From NCBI GenBank assembly GCA_945992255.1, contig CAMFVQ010000033.1:1-35986 (forward strand): 35,986 nucleotides of DNA, given 5' to 3'. Both the position numbers and the translations under genes were made by a program. Below are positions 15,226 through 23,819 of this stretch, piece after piece. The stretch is from an uncultured Clostridia bacterium (GTDB lineage: Bacteria; Bacillota; Clostridia; Christensenellales; UBA3700). Position 1 is the stretch's first letter. Each line of letters begins with the position of its first letter. Under the pieces are notes generated by a model. It was not told the DNA's origin. It made no database searches and was given only the letters and a program-made list of their open reading frames with translations.

Positions 15226-16149
15226 ATGTTAAGTAATACGGTAAAAAATAGTAAAATAGAATTCGATAAGGTGTTTTTAGAGATAGAACATTCAGAGAAA
15301 CTAGTAGTTGGTAATGAAAATGATTTGAAGTTTTTTATGCTAGATATACAAAATAATAAGTATTGTTACTATAGCATGTTTTCTATACTTAAAAAGAATT
15401 TGGGAAGATATGCATTGTCTAGAAAAGAATTTGATAGAGATCCTGAAATGGCAATATCAAAAGCTATATCTCGATTCCACGAAGTGGTTAATGCAGGCAA
15501 CGGAGCGGGTGGAGAATTGGGAGAACTTTTGTTATATATGTTTTTGGAAACTGTTTTAGGTGCTCCAAAATTGCTTTCAAAAATGGAATTAAAGGGTACG
15601 AGAAACCAATATAATTACAATTCAGATGCAGCGCATTTTTATACGTTTAAAACCGAATCTGGTCAACATAATCAAATAATATTATGCGAATCTAAGCTTA
15701 TGGGAAATTATAAAAATGCCATTAAAAATGCTTTTAAATCTCTTAAAACATCATTAGAGAATCGAGATTACGATTTTTCATTGATCTCTACTGAAATTTT
15801 CAAGGAGACACTTACTGAAGAAGGAGCAGATGAAATAATTAATGCAATTCTTCCAGATGTTACTAATGATTATAAAAATCACATAATCAAAGAAACTGCA
15901 GCAGGAATTTTCATAGGCTATAATCAACCTATTGAAGTAAAAGATGATACGATAAGAACTCGCGAAGAGAATTTGATTAAGATACAAGGGATTATACCTG
16001 AGATTGCTAAATTAATCAATGAGGAAATCGAAATTGCGCAGTTGCAAGGGATGTCATTTTATATTTATTTTTTACCGTTCAATAAGGTTGATGATGATAG
16101 GGTAAGAATAATGGAGCAATTACTAATTAATTCAGAATATAAGGAATAA
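15226..16149 (+). CDS. hamA: Hachiman system protein HamA (DUF1837 nuclease)
   Basis: A 307-residue protein with the DUF1837 pattern of HamA: an acidic helix GELGELLLY at 96-104, then SDAAH (Asp134) and CESK (Glu155, Lys157), the D...ExK order of a PD-(D/E)XK nuclease. In Hachiman, HamA forms a complex with the helicase HamB and degrades DNA when the pair senses damaged or phage DNA. Here the Asp motif reads SDAAH where many members have DGxH. AAGGAAGG six bases upstream sets the start. The gene is 67 bases after the HEPN gene and four bases before hamB, whose ribosome binding site overlaps its 3' end. AT-rich codon use matches the rest of the cassette and differs from the housekeeping genes. 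Confidence 0.8.
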   Translation: MLSNTVKNSKIEFDKVFLEIEHSEKLVVGNENDLKFFMLDIQNNKYCYYSMFSILKKNLGRYALSRKEFDRDPEMAISKAISRFHEVVNAGNGAGGELGELLLYMFLETVLGAPKLLSKMELKGTRNQYNYNSDAAHFYTFKTESGQHNQIILCESKLMGNYKNAIKNAFKSLKTSLENRDYDFSLISTEIFKETLTEEGADEIINAILPDVTNDYKNHIIKETAAGIFIGYNQPIEVKDDTIRTREENLIKIQGIIPEIAKLINEEIEIAQLQGMSFYIYFLPFNKVDDDRVRIMEQLLINSEYKE

Positions 16150-16153
16150 GCAT

Positions 16154-18709
16154 ATGATAAAGGTAGGAGAACGATTATTTAATAATTTGGATAGCAATGA
16201 ATATTTGCATAAACTATTCAGGAAAATTGCATATAACTATTCAAGTCTACTTGTTAATAGTACATTTGTTGTGTCGATTACAGAAAAAGAAAAAATTGAC
16301 GCATTAAGATTTGCTGATATTTTGTCTAAATGTACGATTGAAGCAAAAAAAGACTTATACTTTAATTGGGCGCAAAACATTGTAACTATGTTAAATACAG
16401 TTTATAAAAATGATGACCTTGTGAAATATTGTTTGGGTTCAGTATTAACCAATGTAAACAATTATTTTGGAGTAAGTCAAAATAGCCAAGGTTACATTAA
16501 TCAAGATATTGTAGAAGGAGTGAAAGAACTTGTAGAGCAAGAGGAATACAAAATTCCTTATGAAAATGCTGGCTATTTTATCAATAAGCAAAAGACAGCA
16601 TTTGATTTTTTGAAAAGAAACGATAGTTATAGTTTTTCTGCGCCTACATCATTAGGCAAAACATTCGTTATAAGGATGTTTATAAAAGAAATGATTTTAA
16701 AAGGTGAACGAGCTAATTTTGTTATAGTTGTTCCAACAAATGCACTTATTAATGAATTATATGAGAGATTTGTTGAAGATTTAAATGATAACTTGTGGAA
16801 TAGAAAGTATAAAGTTGTTAAATCGCCCGCTGCTATTATAGACGAAGAAGATTCCTATAATTTCATAATGATATACACGCAAGAAAGATTGTTGTATCAT
16901 TTACTACAGGTGAAAGATCTACCAATTAATTACTTATTTATAGATGAAGCACATAAAATAACTAAAGGTGAGGACCGAAGTGCTTTTTTCTATAAAGTTA
17001 TGTCGATAGTTAATAAAGAGCATAGTGGGGCAAGAGTATATTTTTCTAGCCCCAATATTCCAAACCCGCAAGTGTATTTGGAGTTAGTGAACGACAATCT
17101 AAATAGGGCATCAACAAGAATAAAGTATTCTCCTGTCAATCAAAGTAAAATTCTTATAGATCAAGATTCTGGGAAAGTTAGTTTTTATTCGGATATTGAT
17201 GAGAAGTTCTATGAGTTGGCAGAGAAGAATGATTTAATAGAAGAACGTGAACAAATTATCTCAATTGTTAAAAAGCTGGGAAAAAATAAGAGCAATATTG
17301 TTTTTTGTGAAAGCAAAAAAAATGCTGTCAATTGGGCAAAACAATATGCAGAGAATATGCCATATATTATAAATGAGGAACTCAACGAACTTATAGAAGA
17401 AATATCTGAAGATATACACGCTGACTGTTATTTAGCTGCAACATTAAAAAAAGGGGTGGCGTATCATGTTGCCTACATTCCATCGAGAATAAAGGAAAAA
17501 ATAGAACAACTATTTAAAAAGAATATAATAAAAACCGTATTTTGCACATCGACGTTATTGGAGGGTGTGAATTTTCCTGCGGAAAATTTGTTTTTAATGT
17601 TGGATGCGCGCTCCTATTGGCTCAAAGACGATAATCGAGTTGATTTCAAAAACTTAATTGGAAGAGTCGGTCGGATAGAATTTAATATGTTTGGGAACAT
17701 ATTTTTAATATCAAATACTGAGACGAATGAAAAATATATTAGAGCAATTGAGCGTGATATTGAAGATCAAAGACTTTCTGTAGATTATTATTTGTCGGAA
17801 AACAGAAAAAAAGAAATCGTAGATATGCTGGTACAAGGAAAAACTGTTATAGAAAAAAAGAACTCTGAAACGTATGAGCAATATAATTTTTCTAGGTATG
17901 TTTTAAATATACTCTTGAAAGATATTATTTGTGGACAACGAGGAAAGTTCTACAAGTTGTTTGAGAAATATTTAAACATAACTACTATTGAAGAAATAAA
18001 AAATCAATTTAAGAATAACTCGTATGTTCAAGACGATATAACAACAACACCTGATCAAATACAAACTGTTGACAATGAAATCAAAGTATCGCAAATTACT
18101 TATCCAGATAACATCACTTACAGAAATGTTTTATCGTTTTTGACGAAACTTTTCAGGCTATTTAATTGGAATAGATATGAAAGCAAAAAAGACATAGGAA
18201 AAGAATCTTGCTTAAAGTACTATTCAGTTATTTTGCAACAATGGATGCTTGGACTTGGAGTGAAACAAATTATAGAAGGAACAATAAAATTTCATCAAGA
18301 TAAGCGTGAAATTTTTATTGATGGGAAAAAGGTTCTTTATTTAGATAGTATCGAGCAGCGAAATTACTTGATTAATGACATTTTAGATACTTTGGAAAGA
18401 ATAATTCAATTTAAAATAAAAAATTATTTTTTGAAGTTTACTGAAAGAAAACTAACAAACGGTCAAGAACTTAAAGGGAATGATTGGTATGAATATGTTG
18501 AGTATGGAACGTGTAATAGGGTTGTTGTTTGTTTGCAAAAAATAGGTTTTACGAGAGAAAGTTCAATATATATATACTCTCAACATAAAGATAAAATCGT
18601 TGTTAAGGATAATAAAATAGTAACGATAAAAAATAGTCTCTTGAAATGCCCAAAGGTTTTTGAAGAGGCGCAAAGGGTAAAGTACAATTATCGAGATTTA
18701 TTTAATTAA
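16154..18709 (+). CDS. hamB: Hachiman system helicase HamB
   Basis: An 851-residue superfamily 2 helicase. Motif I is APTSLGKT (163-170), motif II DEAH (264-267), motif III region FSSP (about 298-300), motif V STLLEGVNFPA (466-476) and motif VI GRVGR (503-507), so both RecA lobes are complete. About 160 residues precede motif I and about 340 follow motif VI, as expected for HamB, which carries extra helical domains. Its position four bases after hamA, with AAGGA near the hamA stop codon, fixes the pairing. HamB is thought to patrol DNA and release the HamA nuclease on engaging single-stranded ends. A terminator follows at 18785, so this is the last gene of the cassette. Confidence 0.85.
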   Translation: MIKVGERLFNNLDSNEYLHKLFRKIAYNYSSLLVNSTFVVSITEKEKIDALRFADILSKCTIEAKKDLYFNWAQNIVTMLNTVYKNDDLVKYCLGSVLTNVNNYFGVSQNSQGYINQDIVEGVKELVEQEEYKIPYENAGYFINKQKTAFDFLKRNDSYSFSAPTSLGKTFVIRMFIKEMILKGERANFVIVVPTNALINELYERFVEDLNDNLWNRKYKVVKSPAAIIDEEDSYNFIMIYTQERLLYHLLQVKDLPINYLFIDEAHKITKGEDRSAFFYKVMSIVNKEHSGARVYFSSPNIPNPQVYLELVNDNLNRASTRIKYSPVNQSKILIDQDSGKVSFYSDIDEKFYELAEKNDLIEEREQIISIVKKLGKNKSNIVFCESKKNAVNWAKQYAENMPYIINEELNELIEEISEDIHADCYLAATLKKGVAYHVAYIPSRIKEKIEQLFKKNIIKTVFCTSTLLEGVNFPAENLFLMLDARSYWLKDDNRVDFKNLIGRVGRIEFNMFGNIFLISNTETNEKYIRAIERDIEDQRLSVDYYLSENRKKEIVDMLVQGKTVIEKKNSETYEQYNFSRYVLNILLKDIICGQRGKFYKLFEKYLNITTIEEIKNQFKNNSYVQDDITTTPDQIQTVDNEIKVSQITYPDNITYRNVLSFLTKLFRLFNWNRYESKKDIGKESCLKYYSVILQQWMLGLGVKQIIEGTIKFHQDKREIFIDGKKVLYLDSIEQRNYLINDILDTLERIIQFKIKNYFLKFTERKLTNGQELKGNDWYEYVEYGTCNRVVVCLQKIGFTRESSIYIYSQHKDKIVVKDNKIVTIKNSLLKCPKVFEEAQRVKYNYRDLFN

Positions 18710-18784
18710 AAACAGTAGTAGTGAAGATTTTTTTGATTGTACGAATTATGAACTGTAGCTATTTCGTATTAGAAAGCCAAATAT

Positions 18785-18830
18785 AAAAAGCCGTAAAATT
18801 GTGCATTTTAGCACGCTTTTAGGGCTTTTT
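18785..18830 (+). terminator. Terminator of the defence cassette
   Basis: A three-part stem: AAAAAGCC (18785-18792) with GGCTTTTT (18823-18830), inner TAAAA with TTTTA, and GTGC with GCAC, loop ATTTTA. The final T tract completes it. The spacer that follows (18837-18985) is AT-rich with a TGTTCCA direct repeat 11 bases apart (18868-18885); no gene is supported there. Confidence 0.8.
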
Positions 18831-18985
18831 GTGTCGTTTTTTAATGATTATGTATTTTTACATTTTTTGTTCCAAAAATGTTCCAATATTTCAATAGAGT
18901 TCTTGCTAAAATAAGACCAATTTTTATATCCAAATAGTCCATAATTATTTTCCTCTTTCCATAGCAACCTATCAAAATCCGCATC

Positions 18986-19014
18986 TTGCACATATACAAA
19001 GACTATGTTATACT
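18986..19014 (+). promoter_or_regulatory. Promoter of the APH-family kinase gene
   Basis: TTGCAC (18986-18991), a 17-base spacer and TATACT (19009-19014), 22 bases before ATG 19037. The promoter covers the first codons of the longest open frame, so the later ATG is the real start. Confidence 0.6.
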
Positions 19015-19036
19015 AGAAAAAAGCGTGGGTGCAGTT

Positions 19037-19996
19037 ATGGAGCAAAAAGTTGTCAGAGAAATCACCAAAGAACAAACAAAAGACCTTGTAAAAAGCATCG
19101 TGGCAGAGCATTATGCGTGTGAAATATCGAGCATAAAATATGTCGGCGGTGGCTCTTTTGGCTATGTCTACAAGGTAGAAATGCAAGTTGAGCCTTACAA
19201 ACTTATTGTCAAGGCATGCCGAGTGAGTGGTATGCACCAAAGCGAGGCGACAGCTTTGCGCACTCTTGGAGCGGACAGCTTGATACATATACCCAAGGTG
19301 TATTTTACGGTTGATGCTAGCGATGATATGCCTATGGACTTCATCGTTGAAGAGTATATCGCAGGAACGGATTGCTTTACGGACTTCAAGAAATTGTTTG
19401 TTTGCAAGCGAAAAAAACAGCAGTTTGCTGACCAAATTGTCGATGCCTTAGCGCATTGGCATAGCAAGACCAACGACAAGTTCGGAAGTCTAGACAACCC
19501 CCAATATGACAGCTGGCTAGATTTTTACAAGCCGTTCGTCAAAGATATTTTGGATACTGCCATACAAATGCACAAGGATAGGAAAATCAACAGCAAAACT
19601 ATCCAAACTATGCAGATTGCTTGGGATAATTTTGACAAAATTTTCAGCGAGCCGATTGGCAGGGCATCGCTTATCCACGGCGACTTGAATGTAATGAACG
19701 TTATGAGCGACAGCGACTTGAACATAACTGCAATCATCGATCCGCTCGATTGCAAATGGGCAGACAAGGAGTTCGACTTGTTCCAACTAAGAAATCTTAC
19801 GGGTGATTTTTTCAATCTTTACAACACCTACAAAGCCAAATATCCAGTATCCAAAAACGTTGATATAAAATGCGCTTTCTATGCCGTTTATCATGAAATC
19901 TATTGTTATATATCCTCAGGCTCACATACGGAATTTATCCTAAGAAAGACCGTAAAATGGCTGAGAGCCGAATTGAAAAAAGCGGGTATGATATAA
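19037..19996 (+). CDS. APH-family phosphotransferase (kinase-like)
   Basis: A 319-residue protein with the aminoglycoside phosphotransferase/choline kinase fold. A glycine-rich loop VGGGSFGYVYKV and an invariant Lys (LIVKA) make up the nucleotide lobe. The catalytic loop is LIHGDLNVMNVM, and IIDPLDCKWADKEFDL supplies the metal-binding Asp. Motifs are complete, so it should be active. The substrate is unknown: members phosphorylate antibiotics, choline, homoserine, fructosamines or methylthioribose, and the HGDL..N plus IDP pattern does not decide among them. ATG 19037 is used because the promoter lies just upstream; the ribosome binding site is weak (GGGTG). It stands alone between the defence cassette and a hypothetical gene. 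Confidence 0.75.
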   Translation: MEQKVVREITKEQTKDLVKSIVAEHYACEISSIKYVGGGSFGYVYKVEMQVEPYKLIVKACRVSGMHQSEATALRTLGADSLIHIPKVYFTVDASDDMPMDFIVEEYIAGTDCFTDFKKLFVCKRKKQQFADQIVDALAHWHSKTNDKFGSLDNPQYDSWLDFYKPFVKDILDTAIQMHKDRKINSKTIQTMQIAWDNFDKIFSEPIGRASLIHGDLNVMNVMSDSDLNITAIIDPLDCKWADKEFDLFQLRNLTGDFFNLYNTYKAKYPVSKNVDIKCAFYAVYHEIYCYISSGSHTEFILRKTVKWLRAELKKAGMI

Positions 19997-20198
19997 TCCA
20001 AACGATAGCAGGCAGTATGCAGCAGAAAATATATCAAACCTATTTACACTCAATATTCCATTTTTAGTATTGTCGTACGCAGTCGAAGAAAGCCTATCTG
20101 CAACCTATGCAACATTGTTATTATTATACAAGCCAATGTATTTTCAAAAACACATTCTGTCAGACTATATCTTTACCAAAATTACAACGATTGCTATG

Positions 20199-20227
20199 AA
20201 AAACTCGATACTTATCGACATTTTGCA
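20199..20227 (-). repeat. Dispersed palindromic repeat, copy 3 (inverted)
   Basis: Read on the minus strand this is TGCAAAATGTCGATA then AGTATCGAGTTTTT, the consensus with AG instead of TG at the centre. It lies in the 319-base spacer between the kinase gene and the next promoter. The rest of that spacer (19997-20198) shows no supported gene. Confidence 0.7.
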
Positions 20228-20249
20228 CAATACGATATTTATTTTGGTA

Positions 20250-20278
20250 TTGAAAAAGCAAAATTGTTGTGGTACAAT
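20250..20278 (+). promoter_or_regulatory. Promoter of the gene at 20316
   Basis: TTGAAA (20250-20255), a 17-base spacer and TACAAT (20273-20278). The predicted start near 20285 leaves a leader with GGGAGA at 20303-20308. Confidence 0.65.
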
Positions 20279-20315
20279 AAAAAAGCAAAAACTACAAAAT
20301 ATGGGAGATATCAAT

Positions 20316-20819
20316 ATGAGAATCACATCTGCAGAGGCAGGAAAATTGTTGAAACAACTATATGAAGAAGAAGATTCTATCATTTCTCGAGAAGAAAAAG
20401 GAAGGGAGTTCCTTGCTGCGGTAGGCGAGGACTTGGAGTCTGTCCGCCCACAATATGATTTTGTGGCGACCCAAAAAACTCTTGATGAAGTCAAAGCAAA
20501 GATAAGGAAGCTCAAACACGCTCTCAATGTGTTCAACTCTACCACGATTGTGCCAGAGTTCGGCATCACCATTGATGAAATGCTTGTCTACATTCCACAA
20601 CTAAGTCAAAGCAAAAGCAAGCTGGCTGAGATGAAAGACAAATTGCCAAAAGTGCGTGAGCAGTCTTATTCTAGTTCCTCAATTTTGGATTATCGCTATC
20701 TCAACTATGAGCTTGGCGATGTCGAGAAAGAATTCGAGAAAGTGTCGAATGCTCTTGCCAAAGCGCAAACAGCTTTGGACAACGCCAACATGACACAAAC
20801 TTTCGAGATAGAACTCTAA
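20316..20819 (+). CDS. Conserved hypothetical coiled-coil protein
   Basis: A 167-residue soluble, charged protein rich in Glu, Lys and Leu heptads (about residues 1-30 and 125-160), so probably a helical hairpin or coiled coil. A central block, NSTTIVPEFGITIDEMLVYI, is not coiled and reads like a conserved core. Proteins of this layout occur in Clostridia, but I know no assigned function. ATG 20316 is supported by GGGAGA seven bases upstream and by the promoter at 20250; the open frame to 20070 lies upstream of the promoter and is not coding. Codon use is like the housekeeping genes. Confidence 0.65.
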   Translation: MRITSAEAGKLLKQLYEEEDSIISREEKGREFLAAVGEDLESVRPQYDFVATQKTLDEVKAKIRKLKHALNVFNSTTIVPEFGITIDEMLVYIPQLSQSKSKLAEMKDKLPKVREQSYSSSSILDYRYLNYELGDVEKEFEKVSNALAKAQTALDNANMTQTFEIEL

Positions 20820-20935
20820 AATTTTTCCGTCCGACTTGGCACTTAGGCGAGAGCCTTATTGTTGAAAATGTTTAAGTTCAAAGTTTTGGGTGTCTGTTAT
20901 TTCTTTTGTTATTAAGCATGGTTTTAGTTCAAAGT

Positions 20936-21016
20936 ATGAGTATAAAAGATATAATTGAAGGCTTGGAGGAGAAAACTGGGAGTGAGGATTTTTGTATCAA
21001 AAGTTCTTGCTCCTGA
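20936..21016 (+). CDS. Possible 26-residue peptide ORF
   Basis: ATG 20936 to TGA 21014-21016. The peptide is acidic through its middle (EGLEEKTGSED) and ends in FCIKSSCS with two Cys. The stop codon overlaps the first arm of a terminator hairpin, which is the normal arrangement for a short gene. No ribosome binding site is evident and no modifying enzymes lie nearby, so this may be chance. Confidence 0.2.
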   Translation: MSIKDIIEGLEEKTGSEDFCIKSSCS

Positions 21017-21049
21017 CAGGGGAAGTTTGGTTTCAACCTGTCACTTTTT
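21014..21049 (+). terminator. Terminator in the 20820-21282 spacer
   Basis: TGACAGG (21014-21020) and CCTGTCA (21037-21043) form a perfect stem with a 16-base loop, followed by CTTTTT and further T runs. It implies plus-strand transcription from upstream. Confidence 0.65.
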
Positions 21050-21091
21050 GATTTTTTGGCATACTTTACTATCTTTTAGAATATTGGGTAG

Positions 21092-21190
21092 AGTGTAGTC
21101 ATCGCAGTTATTGTCATCATCGTGCTAGGTGCAAGAGAAAGCACTAATAAAACCACCCGCACAGCACCAATCCAACGCAAAAGAGTCTAA
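21092..21190 (+). pseudogene. Orphan C-terminal remnant of a small membrane protein
   Basis: Codons from 21095 to TAA 21188-21190 encode a hydrophobic helix (VVIAVIVIIVLG) and a basic tail ending QRKRV. No start codon precedes it in frame: a TAG is at 21089-21091. The stop codon overlaps a strong terminator stem, as at a true gene end. It is best read as the decayed end of a one-helix membrane protein. Confidence 0.3.
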
Positions 21191-21211
21191 GAACGCTTAG
21201 GTTCTTTTTTT
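21181..21211 (+). terminator. Terminator
   Basis: AGAGTCTAAG pairs with CTTAGGTTCT (two G-T wobbles) across an AACG loop and is followed by seven T. It terminates plus-strand transcription before the convergent purF-asnA operon. Confidence 0.8.
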
Positions 21212-21222
21212 GTAAACAACAA

Positions 21223-21250
21223 AAAATGCTACAATCTCTTGTAGCATTTT
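21223..21250 (-). terminator. purF-asnA operon terminator
   Basis: AAAATGCTACAA (21223-21234) and its exact complement (21239-21250) form a 12-bp stem with a TCTC loop. On the minus strand it is followed by a T run. It lies 33 bases past the asnA stop codon. Confidence 0.85.
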
Positions 21251-21257
21251 GTTTTGG

Positions 21258-21279
21258 TTGATATGTATCGACTTTTTGG
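21258..21279 (+). repeat. Dispersed palindromic repeat, copy 4
   Basis: TTGATATGTATCGACTTTTTGG. It lies between the asnA stop codon and the operon terminator, so it is transcribed in the 3' untranslated region of asnA. Confidence 0.65.
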
Positions 21280-21282
21280 TAA

Positions 21283-22263
21283 TCAGAGCAAGAAAATATT
21301 CTTTTCTTTGCACTCTTCGACAAGCTCATCTGGCCAAATAGAATTCTGTACTTCACCGATATGAGCTTTGTGGAGCAGTACCATACAAAGTCTTGATTGA
21401 CCGATACCGCCGCCAATGGTGAGTGGCAATTCATCGGAGAGGAGTGCCTTGTGGAATGGTAGGTTGACTCTGTCCATAGCGTTCTTTTTTTCGAGTTGGT
21501 AGAGCATAACTTCTTTGTTGACCCTGATGCCCATAGAAGACAATTCGATAGAGCGGTTGAGCAATGGATACCACACAATCAAGTCGCCGTTGAGTGCCCA
21601 ATCATCATAGTCAGGCGCACGATTGTCGTGGCGTTTGCCTGAGCGGAGTTCATCGCCGATACCAATGATGAAGATTGCACCAAGTTGTTTGGCAAGCTCA
21701 TTTTCTCTTTGGCTTGGCTCGAGGTCAGGGTAAATATCTTCAAGTTCTTGAGATGTCACGAAAGTGAGTTGTTTTGGCAAAAAGTTCTCGATAGCATACA
21801 TACTTTCGATTATTTTGGCAGTGGAATAAATCGCACTATAAATTTTGCCAACGATTTCTTTGAGATAAGATATGTTGTGTTCTTCTTCACTGATGACACG
21901 CTCCCAGTCCCATTGGTCTACATAGATAGAGTGTATCTCATCGCATACTTCATCACGGCGGATTGCGTTCATATCGGTATAGAGTCCGCTGTCCACTCCA
22001 AAACCATAGTAGTGCAAAGCAAATCTCTTCCATTTGGCAAGAGAATGTACAACTTCTGCCACCTTGCCAGTTTGTTTGATATCAAAACTAACAGGACGCT
22101 CTACACCATTTAGGTTGTCATTTAGACCGCTGTCATTGAGTACAAAGAGCGGAGCTGACACACGAGTGAGGTTGAGATTGCCTGCCAAAAACTTCTCGAA
22201 GTTGTCTTTGATAGTCTTGATAGCTATTTCGGTTTGGATAAGGTTTAGCTTGGTTTGATACAT
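21283..22263 (-). CDS. asnA: Aspartate-ammonia ligase (asparagine synthetase A)
   Basis: A 326-residue AsnA, close to the 330 of the E. coli enzyme. It resembles class II aminoacyl-tRNA synthetases: the N-terminal YQTKLNLIQTEIAI, the central RRDE, DQWDWE and HSLAKWKR, and the C-terminal GGGIGQSRLCM signature (motif 3-like) are all present. It makes asparagine from aspartate, ATP and free ammonia, unlike the glutamine-using AsnB. ATG 22263 is chosen for AAAGGAG seven bases upstream; the open frame further back runs into purF. It lies 11 bases after the purF stop, so the two are cotranscribed. A dispersed repeat sits in its 3' untranslated region. Confidence 0.93.
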   Translation of the reverse strand: MYQTKLNLIQTEIAIKTIKDNFEKFLAGNLNLTRVSAPLFVLNDSGLNDNLNGVERPVSFDIKQTGKVAEVVHSLAKWKRFALHYYGFGVDSGLYTDMNAIRRDEVCDEIHSIYVDQWDWERVISEEEHNISYLKEIVGKIYSAIYSTAKIIESMYAIENFLPKQLTFVTSQELEDIYPDLEPSQRENELAKQLGAIFIIGIGDELRSGKRHDNRAPDYDDWALNGDLIVWYPLLNRSIELSSMGIRVNKEVMLYQLEKKNAMDRVNLPFHKALLSDELPLTIGGGIGQSRLCMVLLHKAHIGEVQNSIWPDELVEECKEKNIFLL

Positions 22264-22274
22264 AACGTTCTCCT

Positions 22275-23681
22275 TTATTTTTTGAATAAATCTGTGTCGA
22301 TAGTGTTGCAAATGTCGGTAGGATATTTGCCATCGAAACAAGCCTTGCAGAAGTGTGAAGTGCTGTCTGGGGCAATTTGGTCAATGCTGTCTAGCTTCAA
22401 AAATCCCAATGTATCTGCCCCGATATTTTGGCGGATTTCGTCCAATGTCCACTTGACTGCAGCCAAGCAAGATCTGTCAGGAATATCTGTGCCATAATAG
22501 CAAGGATACAAAAATTCTGGCGAGCTGATACGCACATGCACTTCGGTAGCGCCTGCTGTTTTGAGCAATTTTACGATGTTTTTGAGCGTTGTGCCACGCA
22601 CGATAGAGTCATCTATCATCACCACACGTTTGCCACGCACGTTGCTGTCGAGAGCGTTGAGCTTGAGGGCAACACTTCTCTCACGCATGGCTTGTGTTGG
22701 TTGGATAAATGTTCTGCCGATATATCTGTTCTTGATAAGTCCTGTGCCGTAAGGAATACCGCTTTGGATAGAGTAGCCGATTGCACTACAAAGTCCGCTG
22801 TCTGGTACACCAATAACAAGGTCAGCATCGACAGGGTATTGTTGGGCAAGCAACTTGCCGGCATTCATACGAGCTTCGTTGACACTTTGTCCATCGATAG
22901 TGCTGTCTGGGCGAGCAAAATATACATGCTCAAAAATGCATAGAGCAGACTTGTCACAGCAAAATTGGAGATCGGAGTGCATATCATCTTGGTCAACCAC
23001 CACGATTTCGCCCGGCTTGATATGTCTTTCAAACTTAGCACCAACAGTTTCGAGGGCGCAAGTCTCGCTTGCGAACAAGATGCTGTCATTGATTTTGCCC
23101 ATACAGAGCGGTCTGATGCCGAGTGGGTCACGCAAAGCAATGAGCTTGGTAGGTGACATTATGAGGAGAGAGAAAGAGCCTTTGAGCATAGGAATGACAT
23201 TGGCAACAGCCTCTTCAATATTTTTGCATTTTAGTCTTTCACGAGCGATAAGATAACAAATGATTTCGCTGTCGTTGTTGGAGTGGAAGATAGCGCCTTG
23301 GCTCTCTAGCTCTTTGCGAATGGCTTGAGCGTTGATGATATTGCCGTTGTGTGCAACAGTCAAATTGCCTTTGGCATAGTTGACAGTGATTGGTTGGGCA
23401 TTCTCAACCCCTTTGAATGGACCAGAGCTGTATCTTACGTGACCTATGGCAATCTCGCCTTCCAAGTCGCCCAAATTCTTGTGTTTGAACACATCGCTTA
23501 CCAGTCCCAATCCTTTGATGAGATTGATTTCACGATTGTGATTGATTGCTATGCCTGCTGCCTCTTGACCACGATGTTGGAGAGCGAACAATCCATAGTA
23601 AACTGTGCTAGCTATATTGCCAAGTTTGGACTTGTCATATATACCAAAAATGCCACATTCTTCTTTTAGTATCTCACTCAT
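22275..23681 (-). CDS. purF: Amidophosphoribosyltransferase
   Basis: A 468-residue PurF. The short propeptide MSEILKEE precedes Cys9, which becomes the N-terminal nucleophile of the Ntn glutaminase domain (CGIFGIY, HRGQEAAGI, NGNIINA, all intact). The C-terminal PRTase domain has the PRPP loop VVMIDDSIVRGTT. Cysteines consistent with the Bacillus-type Fe-S cluster occur (CIFEHVYF, SCLAAVK and FCKAC). It makes phosphoribosylamine from PRPP and glutamine, the first step of purine synthesis. GGAGG six bases before ATG 23681 fixes the start. asnA follows. No other pur genes are here and no purine riboswitch is visible. Confidence 0.95.
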   Translation of the reverse strand: MSEILKEECGIFGIYDKSKLGNIASTVYYGLFALQHRGQEAAGIAINHNREINLIKGLGLVSDVFKHKNLGDLEGEIAIGHVRYSSGPFKGVENAQPITVNYAKGNLTVAHNGNIINAQAIRKELESQGAIFHSNNDSEIICYLIARERLKCKNIEEAVANVIPMLKGSFSLLIMSPTKLIALRDPLGIRPLCMGKINDSILFASETCALETVGAKFERHIKPGEIVVVDQDDMHSDLQFCCDKSALCIFEHVYFARPDSTIDGQSVNEARMNAGKLLAQQYPVDADLVIGVPDSGLCSAIGYSIQSGIPYGTGLIKNRYIGRTFIQPTQAMRERSVALKLNALDSNVRGKRVVMIDDSIVRGTTLKNIVKLLKTAGATEVHVRISSPEFLYPCYYGTDIPDRSCLAAVKWTLDEIRQNIGADTLGFLKLDSIDQIAPDSTSHFCKACFDGKYPTDICNTIDTDLFKK

Positions 23682-23712
23682 ACGAGTCCTCCGAAACAAA
23701 AAAACTAATTTA

Positions 23713-23741
23713 ATTATAACAAAATACTGCCGTTATGTCAT
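23713..23741 (-). promoter_or_regulatory. purF-asnA promoter
   Basis: On the minus strand ATGACA (23741-23736), a 17-base spacer and TATAAT (23718-23713), 31 bases before the purF ATG. Confidence 0.65.
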
Positions 23742-23783
23742 TTGTTTACACGCATAAAATATTATTTTTTTACACTTACATTA

Positions 23784-23812
23784 TTGACTTATGAGCCGTT
23801 GTATTATATAAT
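23784..23812 (+). promoter_or_regulatory. carA-carB promoter
   Basis: TTGACT (23784-23789), a 17-base spacer and TATAAT (23807-23812). The start point should be about 23819, giving a leader of about 150 bases before carA that contains the attenuator below. Confidence 0.75.
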
Positions 23813-23819
23813 CTTATAG

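Noticed and set aside
18837-18985. TGTTCCA direct repeat as a CRISPR-like or integrase attachment repeat
   Set aside because: Only two short copies in AT-rich sequence, with no array, no integrase gene and no matching repeat at the other side of the cassette.
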